Shown here piece after piece: positions 1-11,398 of a DNA stretch of 64,000 bases (position 1 is its first letter; the number at the start of each line of letters is the position of its first letter). This DNA comes from Phylloscopus collybita (taxonomy: Eukaryota; Chordata; Aves; Passeriformes; Phylloscopidae), in NCBI GenBank assembly GCA_027886175.1, contig JAJNNQ010000006.1:8866001-8930000 (forward strand), written 5' to 3'. The position numbers and the translations under genes were made by a program. Under the pieces are notes generated by a model that saw only the letters and a program-made list of their open reading frames with translations, ran no database searches and was not told the DNA's origin.

Positions 1-375
1 GTATCTTCCCTCCAAAAAGTGACTTCTACATCCAGAAGTATGTATGGAGTGTTACCAATTGACTAGCTTCGTGCAGCTGCATTACGATTGCAAAATGATT
101 TTGTATATTGCCGCCAACCGCCGGTGGCCTCGCTTGTGGCCACTTCAGTGCTGTGACCTTCCCCGGTGAGGCCGTCCCAAAATGGGCGTCTCGGGTTTCT
201 GAGGGACACAGGCACTCCAGTGATTTAGCTCTTTTGTGAAACTGCTCGTGGCAGCTGGCTCCTGCCGCTCTTCCAGGCGACACGGGAACAGAAGCAGGAG
301 GCAGGCGTCCAGTCTGAGAGATCCTTCATTAGGCAGGAACCAGCAACTGAACACAACTGGGGTCTCAGGGTGTGG

Positions 376-505
376 GATTATATAGGGTTTGGGATAGGCA
401 GGGACCAATCACAGGGAGAATTGGGAAAACAACCAGTGAGGGAGAGGATCCAAAATGGACCAATCAGGGAAGGGGAAAAACTAGGAAGTGGGGAAAGGAC
501 CAATA
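376..505 (-). promoter_or_regulatory. LTR U3 promoter: three CCAAT boxes and a TATA box
   Basis: Three spaced CCAAT-type boxes (minus-strand ATTGG; plus-strand ccaat near 500, 460 and 406) are each preceded on the plus strand by 'gga'. They stand 40-54 bp apart, upstream of a TATATAAT box near 376-386. The repeated 'ggaccaat' context suggests internal duplication of an enhancer/promoter unit, as is common in LTR U3 regions. Transcription, if any remains, would run leftwards towards the window start. Confidence 0.55.
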
Positions 506-670
506 CAGGGTAAAAAATTAACATAGAGCCTCAAGGACTCATGGGGATGAAACACTTTACTCTCCATGACCTTAAAAGCAGTCTCTCAGGGAGACTTCCC
601 TGTGGCGAGTTTTGCCACATATAATAACAGCTTATATGCTGTGCTGTCTCCATGGGAGGGCAATCTCTCT

Positions 671-695
671 TGTGGTAACCTTAGGGGTTACCACA
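671..695. repeat. Inverted repeat at the LTR terminus
   Basis: TGTGGTAACC at 671-680 and GGTTACCACA at 686-695 are perfect 10-bp inverted arms around a 5-bp centre. The right arm is the TG end of the LTR read on the minus strand. A smaller pair, TGTGGC at 601-606 and GCCACA at 614-619, lies nearby. The arms could be the integrase-recognised terminus plus an internal copy, or the junction of two LTR ends. Confidence 0.6.
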
Positions 696-837
696 GTAGA
701 TCATATTTCTCAGCCTGTATTTAGTCATTTTAGAGCAGTCTGAGAAGGTGCTTAAGTCAGGATCTGTGAGCCACTCGGTTAAAGCGAGCTGTCTTTATCT
801 GGCATGAGATGAGATCAGTAGGGTCAGGTCATCATGT
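696..837. other. Short unassigned spacer between LTR and CR1
   Basis: This is about 140 bp of mixed composition separating the LTR terminus from the CR1 3' end. Nothing is recognisable. It may be host DNA. Confidence 0.4.
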
Positions 838-1520
838 TCACAGAATCACAGAATATGCTGATTTGGAAAGGACCCTCAAGGATCATTGAACCCAACTTTT
901 AGCCCTGCAAAACACATCCAAAGAGTCACACCGTATACCTGAGAGCACTGTCCAAATGTCTTGAACTCTGTCAGGCTTGGTCTATGACCACATCCCTGGG
1001 TAACCTCTTCCAATGCCCAACCACCCTCTGGGTGAAGAACCTTTTCCTGATATCCAACCTAAACCTTCCCTGACACAGCTTCAGACCATTCAGTGTGGTC
1101 CTGTCACTGGTCACCACCACAAAGAGATCAGTGTCAGCCCCTCCTCTCCTCCTCATGACAAAATTGTAACTACAATGAGGTCTCTCTTCAGTTTCCTATT
1201 CTGCAGGCTGAACAGACCAAGTGACCTCAGCTGCTCTTCTTATGGCTTCCCCTCAAGACTTCATATGACTTCACCATCCTTGTTTTCCTCTTTTGGACAC
1301 TCTCTAATAGCTTTATATCTTTCTTACATTTTGGTGCCCAAAACTGCCCTCAGCACTTGAGGTGAGGCCACCCCAGTGCAGAGCAGAGCAGGACAATCCC
1401 ATCCCTTGCCCAGCTGGTGATACTGTGCCTGATGCACCCAGCACAGGGTTGGCCCTCCTGGCTGCCAGGGCACTGCTGACTCATGTTCAACTTGCCATTG
1501 GCCAGGATCCTGCTGGTCAT
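838..1520 (-). mobile_element. CR1 LINE fragment (end of ORF2 and 3' UTR)
   Basis: This is a 5'-truncated CR1 retroposon in minus orientation. Its 3' end lies at the left, with the phrase 'cacagaatcacagaatatg' followed by the typical 'gttggaaaggaccc', 'accctctgggtgaagaacc', 'tgatatccaacctaaacc' and 'aggctgaacagaccaagtg' blocks. In minus-strand translation near 1350-1500 the C-terminal reverse-transcriptase remnant reads GKLNMSQQC, then a frame-broken CIRHSI...LLCSAL...PHL, which is the familiar end of CR1 ORF2. Small indels and stops show that it is dead. Similarity fades after about 1520. No target duplication is expected for CR1. The strongest conclusion from this element is that the host is a bird or other reptile. 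Confidence 0.93.
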
Positions 1521-4500
1521 AGAAGTTGTATAGGTACTAACCAGCATGGCATTGGCAAGTCCTTTACATTCCTCTAAGCAACTCTGTCTCCTCCTGTCTT
1601 TGCAGCACTGACACCTCAAGGGGTACAAGCACAGATTTTGTGAAGGGAGTAGACACTCAATACTGGGATTCATGTCAATCATAATTATTTCATGTACATA
1701 TATATATATATATATATTTGTGTCCAGTGATTCCTCAATCTGCTAATTCTGATTGCAGTACAGTTCTAGAAGTCAGTATAGTCTGCTGCACCATCCATAA
1801 TTGAGTTAAAGGAAAATAAAAACTCTTTTTTTTTTACTTTATCAGCTTGATAATAATACAGGGTTTAATTGACCTCACTGCAGCAGAATTTCTAATTCTG
1901 AAATAAAAAGTGAAAAGTCAGGGTTCTTAAATTTTGTGTTAATAGATCTTAATGAATCACCCTGAAATAGCTGGCTCAAACAAGTCAGAACACTGTCAGC
2001 CAGCTCAGTTTGCCAAGAATCCATTTCTCTTCTAGGAGATAAATGAGGTTCCTCAGTGTGGAGAATGCAGAGTGCTAGTGTTATGTCCTTTTATTTTAGA
2101 GTTGATTTATTCCAGTTGTGATGAAAGGTCACAAATTTCAGTGTTCCTTTTTTGCTTCCTTCAATTCTTACAAATGAAATTTTCTAGAGTGAGGATAATA
2201 TGACATCTTTTGTATCAGTCAGTTCTCCTACCATTATCTTTGTGATTCAAATGACCATTATTAAGATATATTTTAATTTTTTGTCATTAATAATATCTAT
2301 ATTCTAAAGTCCCATCTAGTGTTTAGTGAGTTAATACAAAACTTCTGGATCACTGCAGGGTATTTTGAATCAATCCCTATATTACCTATCACCCCTAATG
2401 TTTTTCAACATGCCCCTTGTATGTTGACATTATCATGTCAATGAATTCCTAGGGAAAAAGAGACTGAGTCAATAAGTGTCTATCTGCCAGCCAGGTGACA
2501 TTGGCTGGTATGACATTGTATTCTGCAAATGCCAGTCGGTCTTAACTTTGGAACAAAACCAAATTCAAATGCTAGTTGATAATTAAAACCTTCAATGAGT
2601 CCTGTTGGAATGCCACATAAGGAAGAACTTATTTGGAATACATAATGGAGTCGTATTCTTTATCCTGAAGAATGGAATTGTAGATTGTGATAATGAAGAT
2701 GATAGAAGATAGGTTATAAAATCAGTTTCAGACCTATGAAAGAAAGGAGACCAAAAGGGTCATGCAAAGCTATTCTACATTATGCTCTCATTTAACTTAT
2801 AGTGACAAGCAGAGGAAAGGGCTGGGGGTAGGAAATCCCAGAAGCGAAGGACTAATAGAATTTTAAAAAACACTATTATAATAAAAAAAATCTGGACTAA
2901 GGCTTAGTGTTAGGTAAACCATGTGAGACATAATAGCCCTCAGAACTATGGGGCAAAAGAAAGTGCTGTAGGAAAAAAAGTAAAGTGGAAAATTTCCACT
3001 TCCATCTTAAACAAATGTTAAGGTTTGCCTAAAGTACAGAATCCCCTGACATGGCATTGTCTTCAGGATACCTAGATTCATTCTTATCTGTGATTCTAGA
3101 TATCCTGAGATGAATTATTTCTTGAGCTGTGTTTTTAAAGTCTATAAAAGAGTGATAATGAAAATTGCAGTTGCAATGTTTTTAAGCACTTTTTGGTCAA
3201 GATATGAGAAGAATGCCATAAAAATTAGCAGCCACAGTGCTGAAACTGTGACTTTTCCTGCACAGGTTGCAGATCCAGTGAATAAGGGAAGGGATAGTCA
3301 AATGGTACAGATGTCTTAAGTATAGTGATAGTACTTCAGAGGAAAAAAAAAATCCAAAATTAATTTTGAATATCTGAAATAAACTGTTGCTGGTTTTGCT
3401 ATGTATATCATTGGAAATACCTTCTAAAGCTTAACTTCAACATCTCTTTGTTCAGTTAAAGATTGTTCTTCGTGTTCAGTTCCCTGACTTTATCCAGTTC
3501 AGTTCTTCAGTTTTACATCTGACTTGGAGACTGTCCTGTTCCTCCTCAGCTTTTTCTTCTTTAGGCTAAAAGAATGAAAACCACATTTTTTGTCATAAGA
3601 TATATCATTTAGGTATTTGATCATCCTTGAATTTCCTCTTTCAGACTACCACCAACTAGTCCGCCTTTTTGAGGTATGGTACAGAAATTTTATTGCTCCT
3701 AGCCAGGGTTGGATTTGTCAATGTGTTTGCTCAATATCAACGTAGTTCTTGTTACTACACCAAACAAAGGACAAATAATAAGACATTTTTCTAAGGTCAC
3801 TGTTAGTGAAACTTGTGCAACTCTTGCTAAAAATCTTTCCCTTTCTCAACTCTGTCTAATAACCTTAAGGAGTACACATAGCCTTATTAATTTCTTTAAA
3901 TTTTATGATATTCATAGTTCATTTATACATTTTCAGAAATAAGGCCCAAATTCTAAGATGGATTCATCCTCTATTAGAATAAGGAAACCCTTACAACATT
4001 TTTTCTTCACAATATGGAGAAATCCAAAATCCATTTCATGCAAGTGAAGTCAAAATCCAGCATTTTAACTGGAACTGTGCCCTTTACTATAATATTCATA
4101 GCTTTTTATTATTTTTAATAGAATTCCTTCTGTTAGAATTTGGCTTAAAAATGTAAGTTATTTAACAGATGTAATTAGGTTGCTAAGCATTAACAGTTAA
4201 TTATCATATTAATAAACAGTTATTACTCTCCTTCTATACTGAACCATGCCAAAGCAGCATTATTATGCATGCATTGCTCTTAGGCAACGTAATTGTCCTT
4301 AAAGGAAATCATTACAATTTAAATGAAATTGGGAGCTACTGGTTAGGGAAGGCTGTAGGGCATGCACAATACATACTAAGCAAGGAACTGTAATTTCCCC
4401 AAATCACATCTTTTCAGTAATTTCACATCACAGGGTTATCTGTGTTTAGTTAAGAGGAAAACAGTTCATTTTTGCCTTGTAATTTTACAAGGGCATTATT

Positions 4501-7500
4501 TAACCAAGGACAAGCCAGTCCCTAAAAGGAAGGCAATGCAGAGTCACTGCATCTTAATTTTTAATATGGGTTAGTAAACTATTACCATGACCACTATGAC
4601 CATGATTTAAAACTTGTTTTATTTCAGACTATATTCTAAGGAATGGATTTGCTGTGGCACTAGCACATGCTGTCCAAGCAATGTGAAGCATAGACTGAAG
4701 GCTAGAAGCACTCCGAATAACATCCAGTGTAAAATATATCTCGGTACAGAAATAACTGTCTCTTTTTGCTGACTGGAGTTTTGCTTGCTTTTGCATGCTC
4801 TTTGTGTTTAGTAGATACACTAAGGACTTGTTCTCCTCTATGACATTTTTTGTCATACGAAGGTTAATTGTTTGACTTAATCTCTTTGACATCTGTTAAA
4901 ATACAAGGAATTTGAACATTAGTTCCTGGTATTTTCTTAGACTGCTAACTAATTAATGTTTTACACTGCCATAAGCATTTCCTTAGTTTAAGTAAATGAC
5001 TCACATTTACAAAAAGGTTATATCGTGCATGGGTGCTAAGGTTTTTTCAGGTGAATTAGTCAAAAACTCAAGACTAACTTTATTAATAAGCATTATTTCA
5101 TAAATGTGACATAGCAAATGATGTGGCTCATAAAGTACTATAAAAGAAAGCAATCCCCAGCCTGTCAGAAGCAAGACATTAAAATGTTTGGGGTTTTTTT
5201 GCAAAACAAGTGCCAAAATAGTTTAGAAAATTCCTCTAACCCATACTAACAATGAAAGTCTGCCTCATGTTTGATTTTTCATACAGTTTGAACCTTATTT
5301 CTTTCAAATATGTTAAGCTAACTTAAAAGCTACCGATCAGTATCTAGTTGAATTGTGTCAATATAAAAACAGAGCAGTGAAATTGATCAAGTCCAATACG
5401 CACAAATTGAAATCAAGCATCTGAAAAGAAGCTCTTCGTCCTGTCTTTAATATGAGCTTTTAAAGGTGAAATTCTTCTTTCCTTGTCCCCAGTGTCAACC
5501 AGGAATACTGCTTTGAGTCCTTGACATAAACAAGAACAGAGTCTGACCTCCTTTCTGCAGAGGCTGCTACTACCTGCATCACAAGAATAAGCTCATGTGA
5601 CTTTCTGAATCCATACTTACATTGCTTTAAAAGAACATTAAAAATAACTTCTTTTAATATTGAGAGCTTCTGTCAGTTGTATTCATTATTTCCAGCTTTA
5701 TTGGCATTTGAAGTCTATGATTTACTGCTAGAATCTGAATGTGTGACCTTACACAATGGTCTCGTCATTCCTGGGTTTTAACTTGTCCAATACCAAAGAC
5801 CTTTGCCTGTAAAGGAAGGTCATCAAGGCTGTCAGGGAGGGTTTATGGCATTGCCATAGTTGGCGTGAAGTAGGGAGCAAGAACTTGTGATTAAATATGT
5901 GCCACTGCCAAAAAAGCCAGCTAATTGGGTTCAGGTCACTGCTCTGAAATAGACGATAGGCTCCTGGCTGTAGAGTTGCAATTGCTCTGACGCTCATTGT
6001 GCTACTAAAATACTTTATGGACTTATAGACAACGTCTGCAGTTCACAGCACATGTTCTCAGGCATTTTTGGTGACGTCAGGCCCTCACATTTCAGTTTAA
6101 TTATAAAAATCCAGGCTTGGAGATAAATTCTGGAGTTGTTTGTTTAAAATTTGAAGATAAACCAAAGAGCTGGGCAGTAAAATCTAGTCATATAACTAAA
6201 TACCGCTAGAGCTGCTTGATGGGATTTGATCCAGTTTTATCCCAGAAGGAATACCACATTTTTATTTCATTCCTTAGGAGTATGTATGACTCATGTGCCT
6301 CTGTTTATGGTCTCCCACTTGCTGTTATAATGTCTTTAGACTAAATGAGATGGCAGTACTATAAGACAATGTTCAGATAAGTTGGGAATGCTTCATTTGA
6401 AGCCAGATAACTCTATATAGGGAACCTTGCTAAATAAGAAGTAATACTTTTGCTTGATCCTCTGGAAGGACAAGAGGTCATCTTGCACAAAATGCAGGCT
6501 GTCAATACTGGCCAATAAGCTATGGGAGATACAAGGAAGGATGGGTGATGAATAATGCCTGAAAAGGAAAAGCTTTTCATGATAGTGAGACAATATCTGT
6601 TGTCAAAACATCCTGAGGTGGAAATGTTCACAAATAACATTGGTCCATTATTTGCCTTTATGGATCAGTCTTCCCCCCCCCATTATTTTAAGCTCCATGT
6701 CAATTTTTACATTCAGTATTGCCTGTTCTTTCTAAAGAGATAATTATTACCAAAGAAGCAGGACTTACTGCTTATCAAACCTCTCCAGTCAAGATAATTT
6801 GCCTCAGATACATTTCTATTTTTCAGATAGAGCTTGACCTAGCATTTCTATCTGATTTACAGGAAACACACCTAACTAAATAACCCTACTAGACGTATTT
6901 TATAAGCATCAACCCCTGACAAAAGGTAGCATTAGTAGAAGGGGAGTATTTGTGTGGAACAGCATGTCCTTGCGTTCTTTGGAGGAATGTTGTAGCTTCT
7001 CATTTCCTGTCATAGTGCATCACAGTAATAATTGGGAGAGTATTACCAGTTTTGCATAGGAGTAGCTGTGTGAAGATTATACGTAATCAATTTTCTTTTG
7101 TTTTGGTATTACTAACATGGAACTTTTTCCTCTCTACTAAAATATGAGGTAAAGGATCACCTCAGTAATCAGTAATGACTGTTACCAGACACTTTTAAAA
7201 AAATTTGGACTCGTTTTAGTGTATATAAGTTTAGACTAGGCTGTGCCAGTCAGCAAACTGTACAGATCTATTTCTTTTAACCTTAAGAGTTACTAAAGAA
7301 AAATAGTACCAACAATAAAACTAATTAACATTCCATCAGATGAATGCTACGGGACACTGTATGCACTGTATGCATCATCTGTGACTTTTCTGAAGAGATA
7401 TAAAAGGTAGCAGTATATTAACTCTGAATCCTAGTGATGATTGACTGCAAATATAATGGATTTTCTTCCTTTAAATGTCATCAGGAACACTTAATTTCTT

Positions 7501-8640
7501 TCAGCAGTAGACATCCTTAATATAAGTATAAGCAATACTTCTCTTAAGACTTCTTTTTTTCTGCATTTGTGTTTGCATAATTTTCTTATAAGATATTCAA
7601 ATTATAATATTGATAATATTTCATTAATACTAATTGAATTTGAAAATGCACTTATTTTGCAATCTAATACTTTCTTTTACATTTAAGGGTTTTTTGTCCA
7701 ACTAGTACTATAGCACTTTGTAGTTTATTCTGCAATGAAACTTCCATGTAAAGCCTGATTTTTCTAGTTCTTTAATTTTAGAATCCTAAAAAATATTCTT
7801 CTTTTTAGATAGTTGAATTTGTGCTGTATCTGAAGGAAGCTAAATAGTGGGATTTTTGTGTCAATCCTAAATATCAAAGCTCTTAGTAGACTTCTAAAAA
7901 AAGTTTTTCAATTTTTCCTTCTAAAAGGTGAGAAAGCAGGAAAAGAGGAGAGAGAAACTTTGTATGCCAATGTAGCTGAGACCACAGGATCAGAAAGCAG
8001 TTGATTGAAATCTAGTTTCAAACTCCACTAGGATTTAATTGTGAGAGACAGAATTATTCACCTGCTGTGAGCAAGGATTGATAGGGCAGGGGGGAGGCCT
8101 CACACCTGTTACCTGATAGAAACTGTCCTCAGACAAAAAACTGGTGCCAACAGGGCTTTTTTTGTGGAGAATTTATGACTTATAACAATTATTTGGGTTG
8201 TAGAACTGATCGTATACAATGCTGCAACATATTAACTCTCATCATTGAATAACATTACATTTTAAATGAAAACAGTGGAGTATTTTGAATTTGAAATTTG
8301 AATGAACTAGTTTAGCTTATACCTAGAGATGTATTTGTTGATCAGCGAATATCATACACTTTTAACTCCTATATTGCTCCTAGTGTTTTGCTGTCCTTGG
8401 AGGACCAGGGTGATGTGCTGGTAAAAGCGCATGCCTTGGAAGCAGTGGAGAATAAGCAAGGAGAATGCATCAAAGGTGAGGAAACAGGATTACAAAACAG
8501 TTCTTTATGGTGCAGAAACTAAGGAAACCTGGAAACTAAGAAGTTAAACTAGAAACCAGAACAAGAAGGGGTATTCCAACACATCCCTGTTATAAGAAAC
8601 GTGACAAAACCTTCAAAATTAAATTCTACGTTTATGAAGA
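1521..8640. other. AT-rich non-coding DNA, no gene seen
   Basis: About 7.1 kb has no recognisable gene. Open frames are short and none resembles a known protein. Small features are a run of AT dinucleotides at 1698-1717, a C(9) run at 6673-6681, and a direct doublet of the 9-mer actgtatgc at 7356-7373. An 87-codon minus frame at 4629-4892 and an 82-codon minus frame at 5749-5997 are the longest here. Both are treated as chance or decayed sequence. Confidence 0.7.
1698..1717. repeat. (AT)n microsatellite
   Basis: This is a short uninterrupted run of about ten AT units. Confidence 0.85.
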
Positions 8641-8749
8641 TTTCCTTCCTTCCTTCCTTCCTTCCTTCCTTCCTTCCTTCCTTCCTTCCTTCCTTCCTTC
8701 CTTCCTTCCTTCCTTCCTTCCTTCCTTCCTTCCTTCCTTCCTTCCTTCC
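8641..8749. repeat. (TTCC)n microsatellite, about 27 units
   Basis: This is a nearly perfect TTCC tetramer array of about 108 bp, pyrimidine on the plus strand and purine (GGAA) on the minus strand. The length and purity predict length polymorphism. The homopurine strand can form triplex (H-DNA) structures. Confidence 0.98.
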
Positions 8750-8783
8750 CTTGCTGCTTAGGTTATAAACTTTTCAGAGCAGC

Positions 8784-8886
8784 TGGAAGAAATCAACCCA
8801 CTGTACGCTTGAATGACTCTCTGGGCAATACAAATGAGTCATCAATGAGTTTAGTGTGCAGCAGTAGAAAAATGATACTGGAATAA
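8784..8886 (+). repeat. Unidentified dispersed repeat, copy A
   Basis: This segment aligns by eye over about 100 bp, in the same orientation, with 13643-13745. Shared blocks include 'gcttgaatga', 'acaaatgagt', 'atcaatgagtt' and the downstream 'tag/ataat..gatt' context, with scattered mismatches. Neither copy contains CR1 3'-end phrases. The match is too long to be chance and too diverged to be recent. I do not recognise the family; it could be an old SINE, a DNA-transposon remnant or a CR1 segment outside the part I know. Confidence 0.6.
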
Positions 8887-9235
8887 AATGTTCCAGTGCG
8901 TATTTGTGTAGTATCTACCATAACGGGTCTCTGCTCCTGACTGAGGCCTCTGGGCATTCCAGTGATGTAAATATTAACTAATAATAATAAAAGGACAAGC
9001 ACTTTATTTGCATCCATGTTGCCATCTGTTGTGTAGACTGAATCAATATCAAGTACATGTTCAGCTTCATTTACTTTTTTCTAAGCAGTACACTTCATTT
9101 GCTGCAAAAAATCTGACAGTTTGAAAAGCTTCTGGTAAATTTTTGGCATTGAAAGACATTGTCACTGTTTTTTAAATCTTCTTGCTAATCAGCAGTAGCT
9201 GTAGGCTGGAATTAGAAATACATATTGATTTGGAG
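8887..9235. other. Non-coding spacer
   Basis: About 350 bp lies between the dispersed repeat and a CR1 fragment. The sequence near 8930-8960 is slightly more GC-rich ('ctgactgaggcctctgggc') and could be a continuation of the repeat. No gene is seen. Confidence 0.5.
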
Positions 9236-9450
9236 GAACAAAGATGATTGGGGAAGAGGAGCATGTCTCTTATGAGGAAAGGCTGAGGAAACTGGGCTTG
9301 TTCAGCCTCAAGAGATGACTGAGAGCAGACCTCATCAATGTCAGTAACTGAAGGAAGTGTGTCCAGAGGATGGAGTCAGGCTCTTCTCACTGTTACCAAG
9401 TGATAGGATGAGAGGCAATGGGCAGAAGCTGATACACAGAAAGTTCCACA
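9236..9450 (+). mobile_element. CR1 LINE fragment (ORF2 end / 3' UTR start)
   Basis: This plus-strand CR1 is recognised by the order of its phrases: 'gcatgtctcttatgaggaaa', 'ggctgaggaaactgggcttg', 'ttcagcctcaagag', 'gacctcatcaatgtc', 'ggatggagtcaggctcttct' and 'gaggcaatgggcagaagctg'. This is the stretch that codes for the last part of the CR1 polyprotein and runs into the 3' UTR. It breaks off after 'agaaagttcca', so the terminal 3' end is missing. Frameshifts and stops are present. Confidence 0.88.
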
Positions 9451-9738
9451 ATAATTACTAGTATGTTTGTAAAGACAGAGGAGACCCTCAAACTGGCTGT
9501 GGCTGTTTGCTAAGCCATTGCACTTCTCAGACAAGTGTCCAAAATGGTTCTCACATTTCTTCAGGTGCGTGACCTGAATTTTTTCTCCAAATAGTAAAGG
9601 CACTGATGCCTTGGGGTCAGCCATGATGGACTGTGAATATAGCCAATGTGCTGTACAAGAGGCTAGGTTTAAACAGTCTTGGCATTAAACTTGGCTCAGA
9701 GAATAGATATTTACCCCTGGCCACCTAATATATAGATA
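9451..9738. other. Spacer between two CR1 fragments
   Basis: About 290 bp of mixed composition contains an 82-codon minus frame (9376-9624) overlapping the CR1. I do not recognise the sequence. It could be an unrelated insertion that split off the lost CR1 end. Confidence 0.45.
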
Positions 9739-10050
9739 TGAGTCATAGAATCACAGAATGGTTTGGGTTGGAAGAAATATTAAAGATCATCTATTTCCAA
9801 TCCCTCTGCCATGGCTGGACTGCCTTCCACCACCCCACGTTGCTCTGAGACTCATCCAGCCTGGTATTAAACACTTCCAGGGACAGCATATCCACAACTT
9901 CCCTGGGCAACCTGTTTTAATACCTCACTACCTTCTTGAGTAAGGAATTTCTTCCTAACATCTAATCTAAATCTCTCCTCTCTTAGTCTAAAACCATTCT
10001 CTTCTGCTGTCGCTATCTACACATGTAAAAAACTGGCCTTCATGGTCTTA
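9739..10050 (-). mobile_element. CR1 LINE 3' UTR fragment
   Basis: The minus-strand CR1 3' end starts at the left with 'catagaatcacagaatggtt' and 'gggttggaag'. Blocks typical of the short CR1 3' UTR type follow: 'tccagcctggtattaaac', 'acaacttccctgggcaacc', 'ggaatttcttcctaacatct' and 'tagtctaaaaccattct'. It is about 310 bp, truncated at its 5' end as most genomic CR1 copies are. This subtype differs from the one at 838-1520, so the two come from different CR1 subfamilies. Confidence 0.93.
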
Positions 10051-11218
10051 GGTTTTTCAGCCATATATTTCAAATTACTATTACAATACGGATTAAAACA
10101 TGACAGGTGAAGACTGGGAAATATTAAATAATGGAAAGAATAATATGTTGCTAGGAAGTTCTGTGGATGCATCTAAACTTGAAACAAGCAAAGAAACTTG
10201 TGTTTTAGTATGCCCAAACATGTGGTCACAGACTGAGTGAACCGGAAAATAAGAAATAATATTCCAGGACAACGTGACTGGAGAAATATAAATTCAATTA
10301 TCAGAGTATTCATCAGCTATATGTACACTCCCATTAAGATATGTGAACTGAGAGAACTGGTATGAATATTAAAAATACAAGCAGAAAAGCAGAGTTGATA
10401 TTGGGACCTTCCTCTACATTCAGCAATGCTGGAGTAGCTAGTAAAATGCTGTCTCTTCCAAGTGTTCAGGTTTCAGAGGAAAGTTGATCAGTGACTGTTT
10501 CTTGCTTTGTATGATAGCATGTTCTAAAACACTGTAAAAGCAGAAAGATCTTAGTAATATTCTGTAAATGAAATCACTGTCGACACCAGGTTGTCAGAAA
10601 GTTAGAAATGGGTGGAAATGGTTGAATTTTTTGTGCAATCTCCATTATGAATGGTATAGCAAAATTAAACATATTATAAGGAGTTCTATAGCCATGTATA
10701 TTTTATTTCTTAATGAGAAATTTCTTTTGACTTGTGTGTCTAATTTATCTGTTACAGATTTCTCGTCCTATGTGTGTGGTCAGAAATTTTTTCTCAAATC
10801 GTTGGCCAAGTAGGTGCTTTCTAGGACAGCTTCTCATTATTTTCTCATTTAAAATAGACTCACATAAGGGCAGAGTAGATTTATTGTACTGTAGGGGATG
10901 AAATAGGTGAATTAATAGACATTTCGTATTATTAATTTGTATGGGGGAAGTACAAAAATTATTCATAATTTCCTGTAAATTAGAGCCCTTTCCATTAAAC
11001 TCACTTGGAATACTTATTACTTGCTTTCATTCTGCTAATGTCTAAAGAAACTGTAAATTCATGCAATCATTATGTCAGGAGGCAAGAAAATCTAAGTTGT
11101 AGTAAGTTGGGATCCTAACTGTATTGTCTTCAGTGTCCTTGGTATGAAAACTCATGCAAATCAGCTTTCACCTGCCTACTTTAAAGGAAATTCACAACTG
11201 TGTACCTTTACAAATTAT
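10051..11218. other. AT-rich non-coding DNA
   Basis: About 1.2 kb with no recognisable gene or repeat. The longest frames are 81 and 73 codons on opposite strands and carry no familiar motif. Confidence 0.6.
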
Positions 11219-11398
11219 GGTGGGGGGTTTTTGGTGGTTTTTTTGGTTTGGTTTGGTTTTGTTTGTTTGGTTGGTTGGGGTGTTTTTTTTGTTTGTTTTG
11301 TTCTTTTTTTTGTTTTGTTTTGGTTTGGTTTTTTTGGTTTTGTTGGTTTTTTTTTTTTGGTTTTTTTTTTTAGGTTTTTTTTTTTAGTTTTTTTTGGT
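11219..11398. repeat. T/G-rich simple repeat (GGTTT / GTTTT units)
   Basis: About 180 bp is built only of T and G apart from one C and two A. It contains runs of ggtttggtttgg, gtttgtttgg and long T tracts. The open frames on both strands are low-complexity products of the repeat and not genes. The complementary strand looks like a long A tail interrupted by CC, very similar in style to 47333-47465. Confidence 0.93.

Larger units (their letters stand above)
1..695 (-). mobile_element. Endogenous retrovirus LTR, truncated by the window start
   Basis: Read on the minus strand, this looks like a retroviral LTR. It opens at 695 with TGTGGTAACC, the expected TG start. It then carries three 'TGATTGG/TATTGG' CCAAT boxes (plus-strand ggaccaat at 497-504 and 457-464, gaccaat at 403-409), and a TATA box (TATATAAT on the minus strand, about 376-386) sits downstream of them. 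That is the order of a U3 promoter. The sequence below about 350 is more GC-rich and would be R/U5 or the start of the internal region. I found no AATAAA signal, primer-binding site or CA end, so the left boundary is unknown and probably lies outside the window. The short minus-strand open frames here (85-87 codons) have no recognisable protein content. The LTR call is inferred from promoter layout and terminus, not from a family match. Confidence 0.6.

Noticed and set aside
4629..4892. 87-codon minus frame as a conserved exon
   Set aside because: No splice-site pair, no recognisable motif and ordinary AT-rich composition.
9236..10050. Two opposed CR1 fragments forming a large hairpin
   Set aside because: They cover different parts and different subfamilies of CR1, so they are not reverse complements of each other over a useful length.
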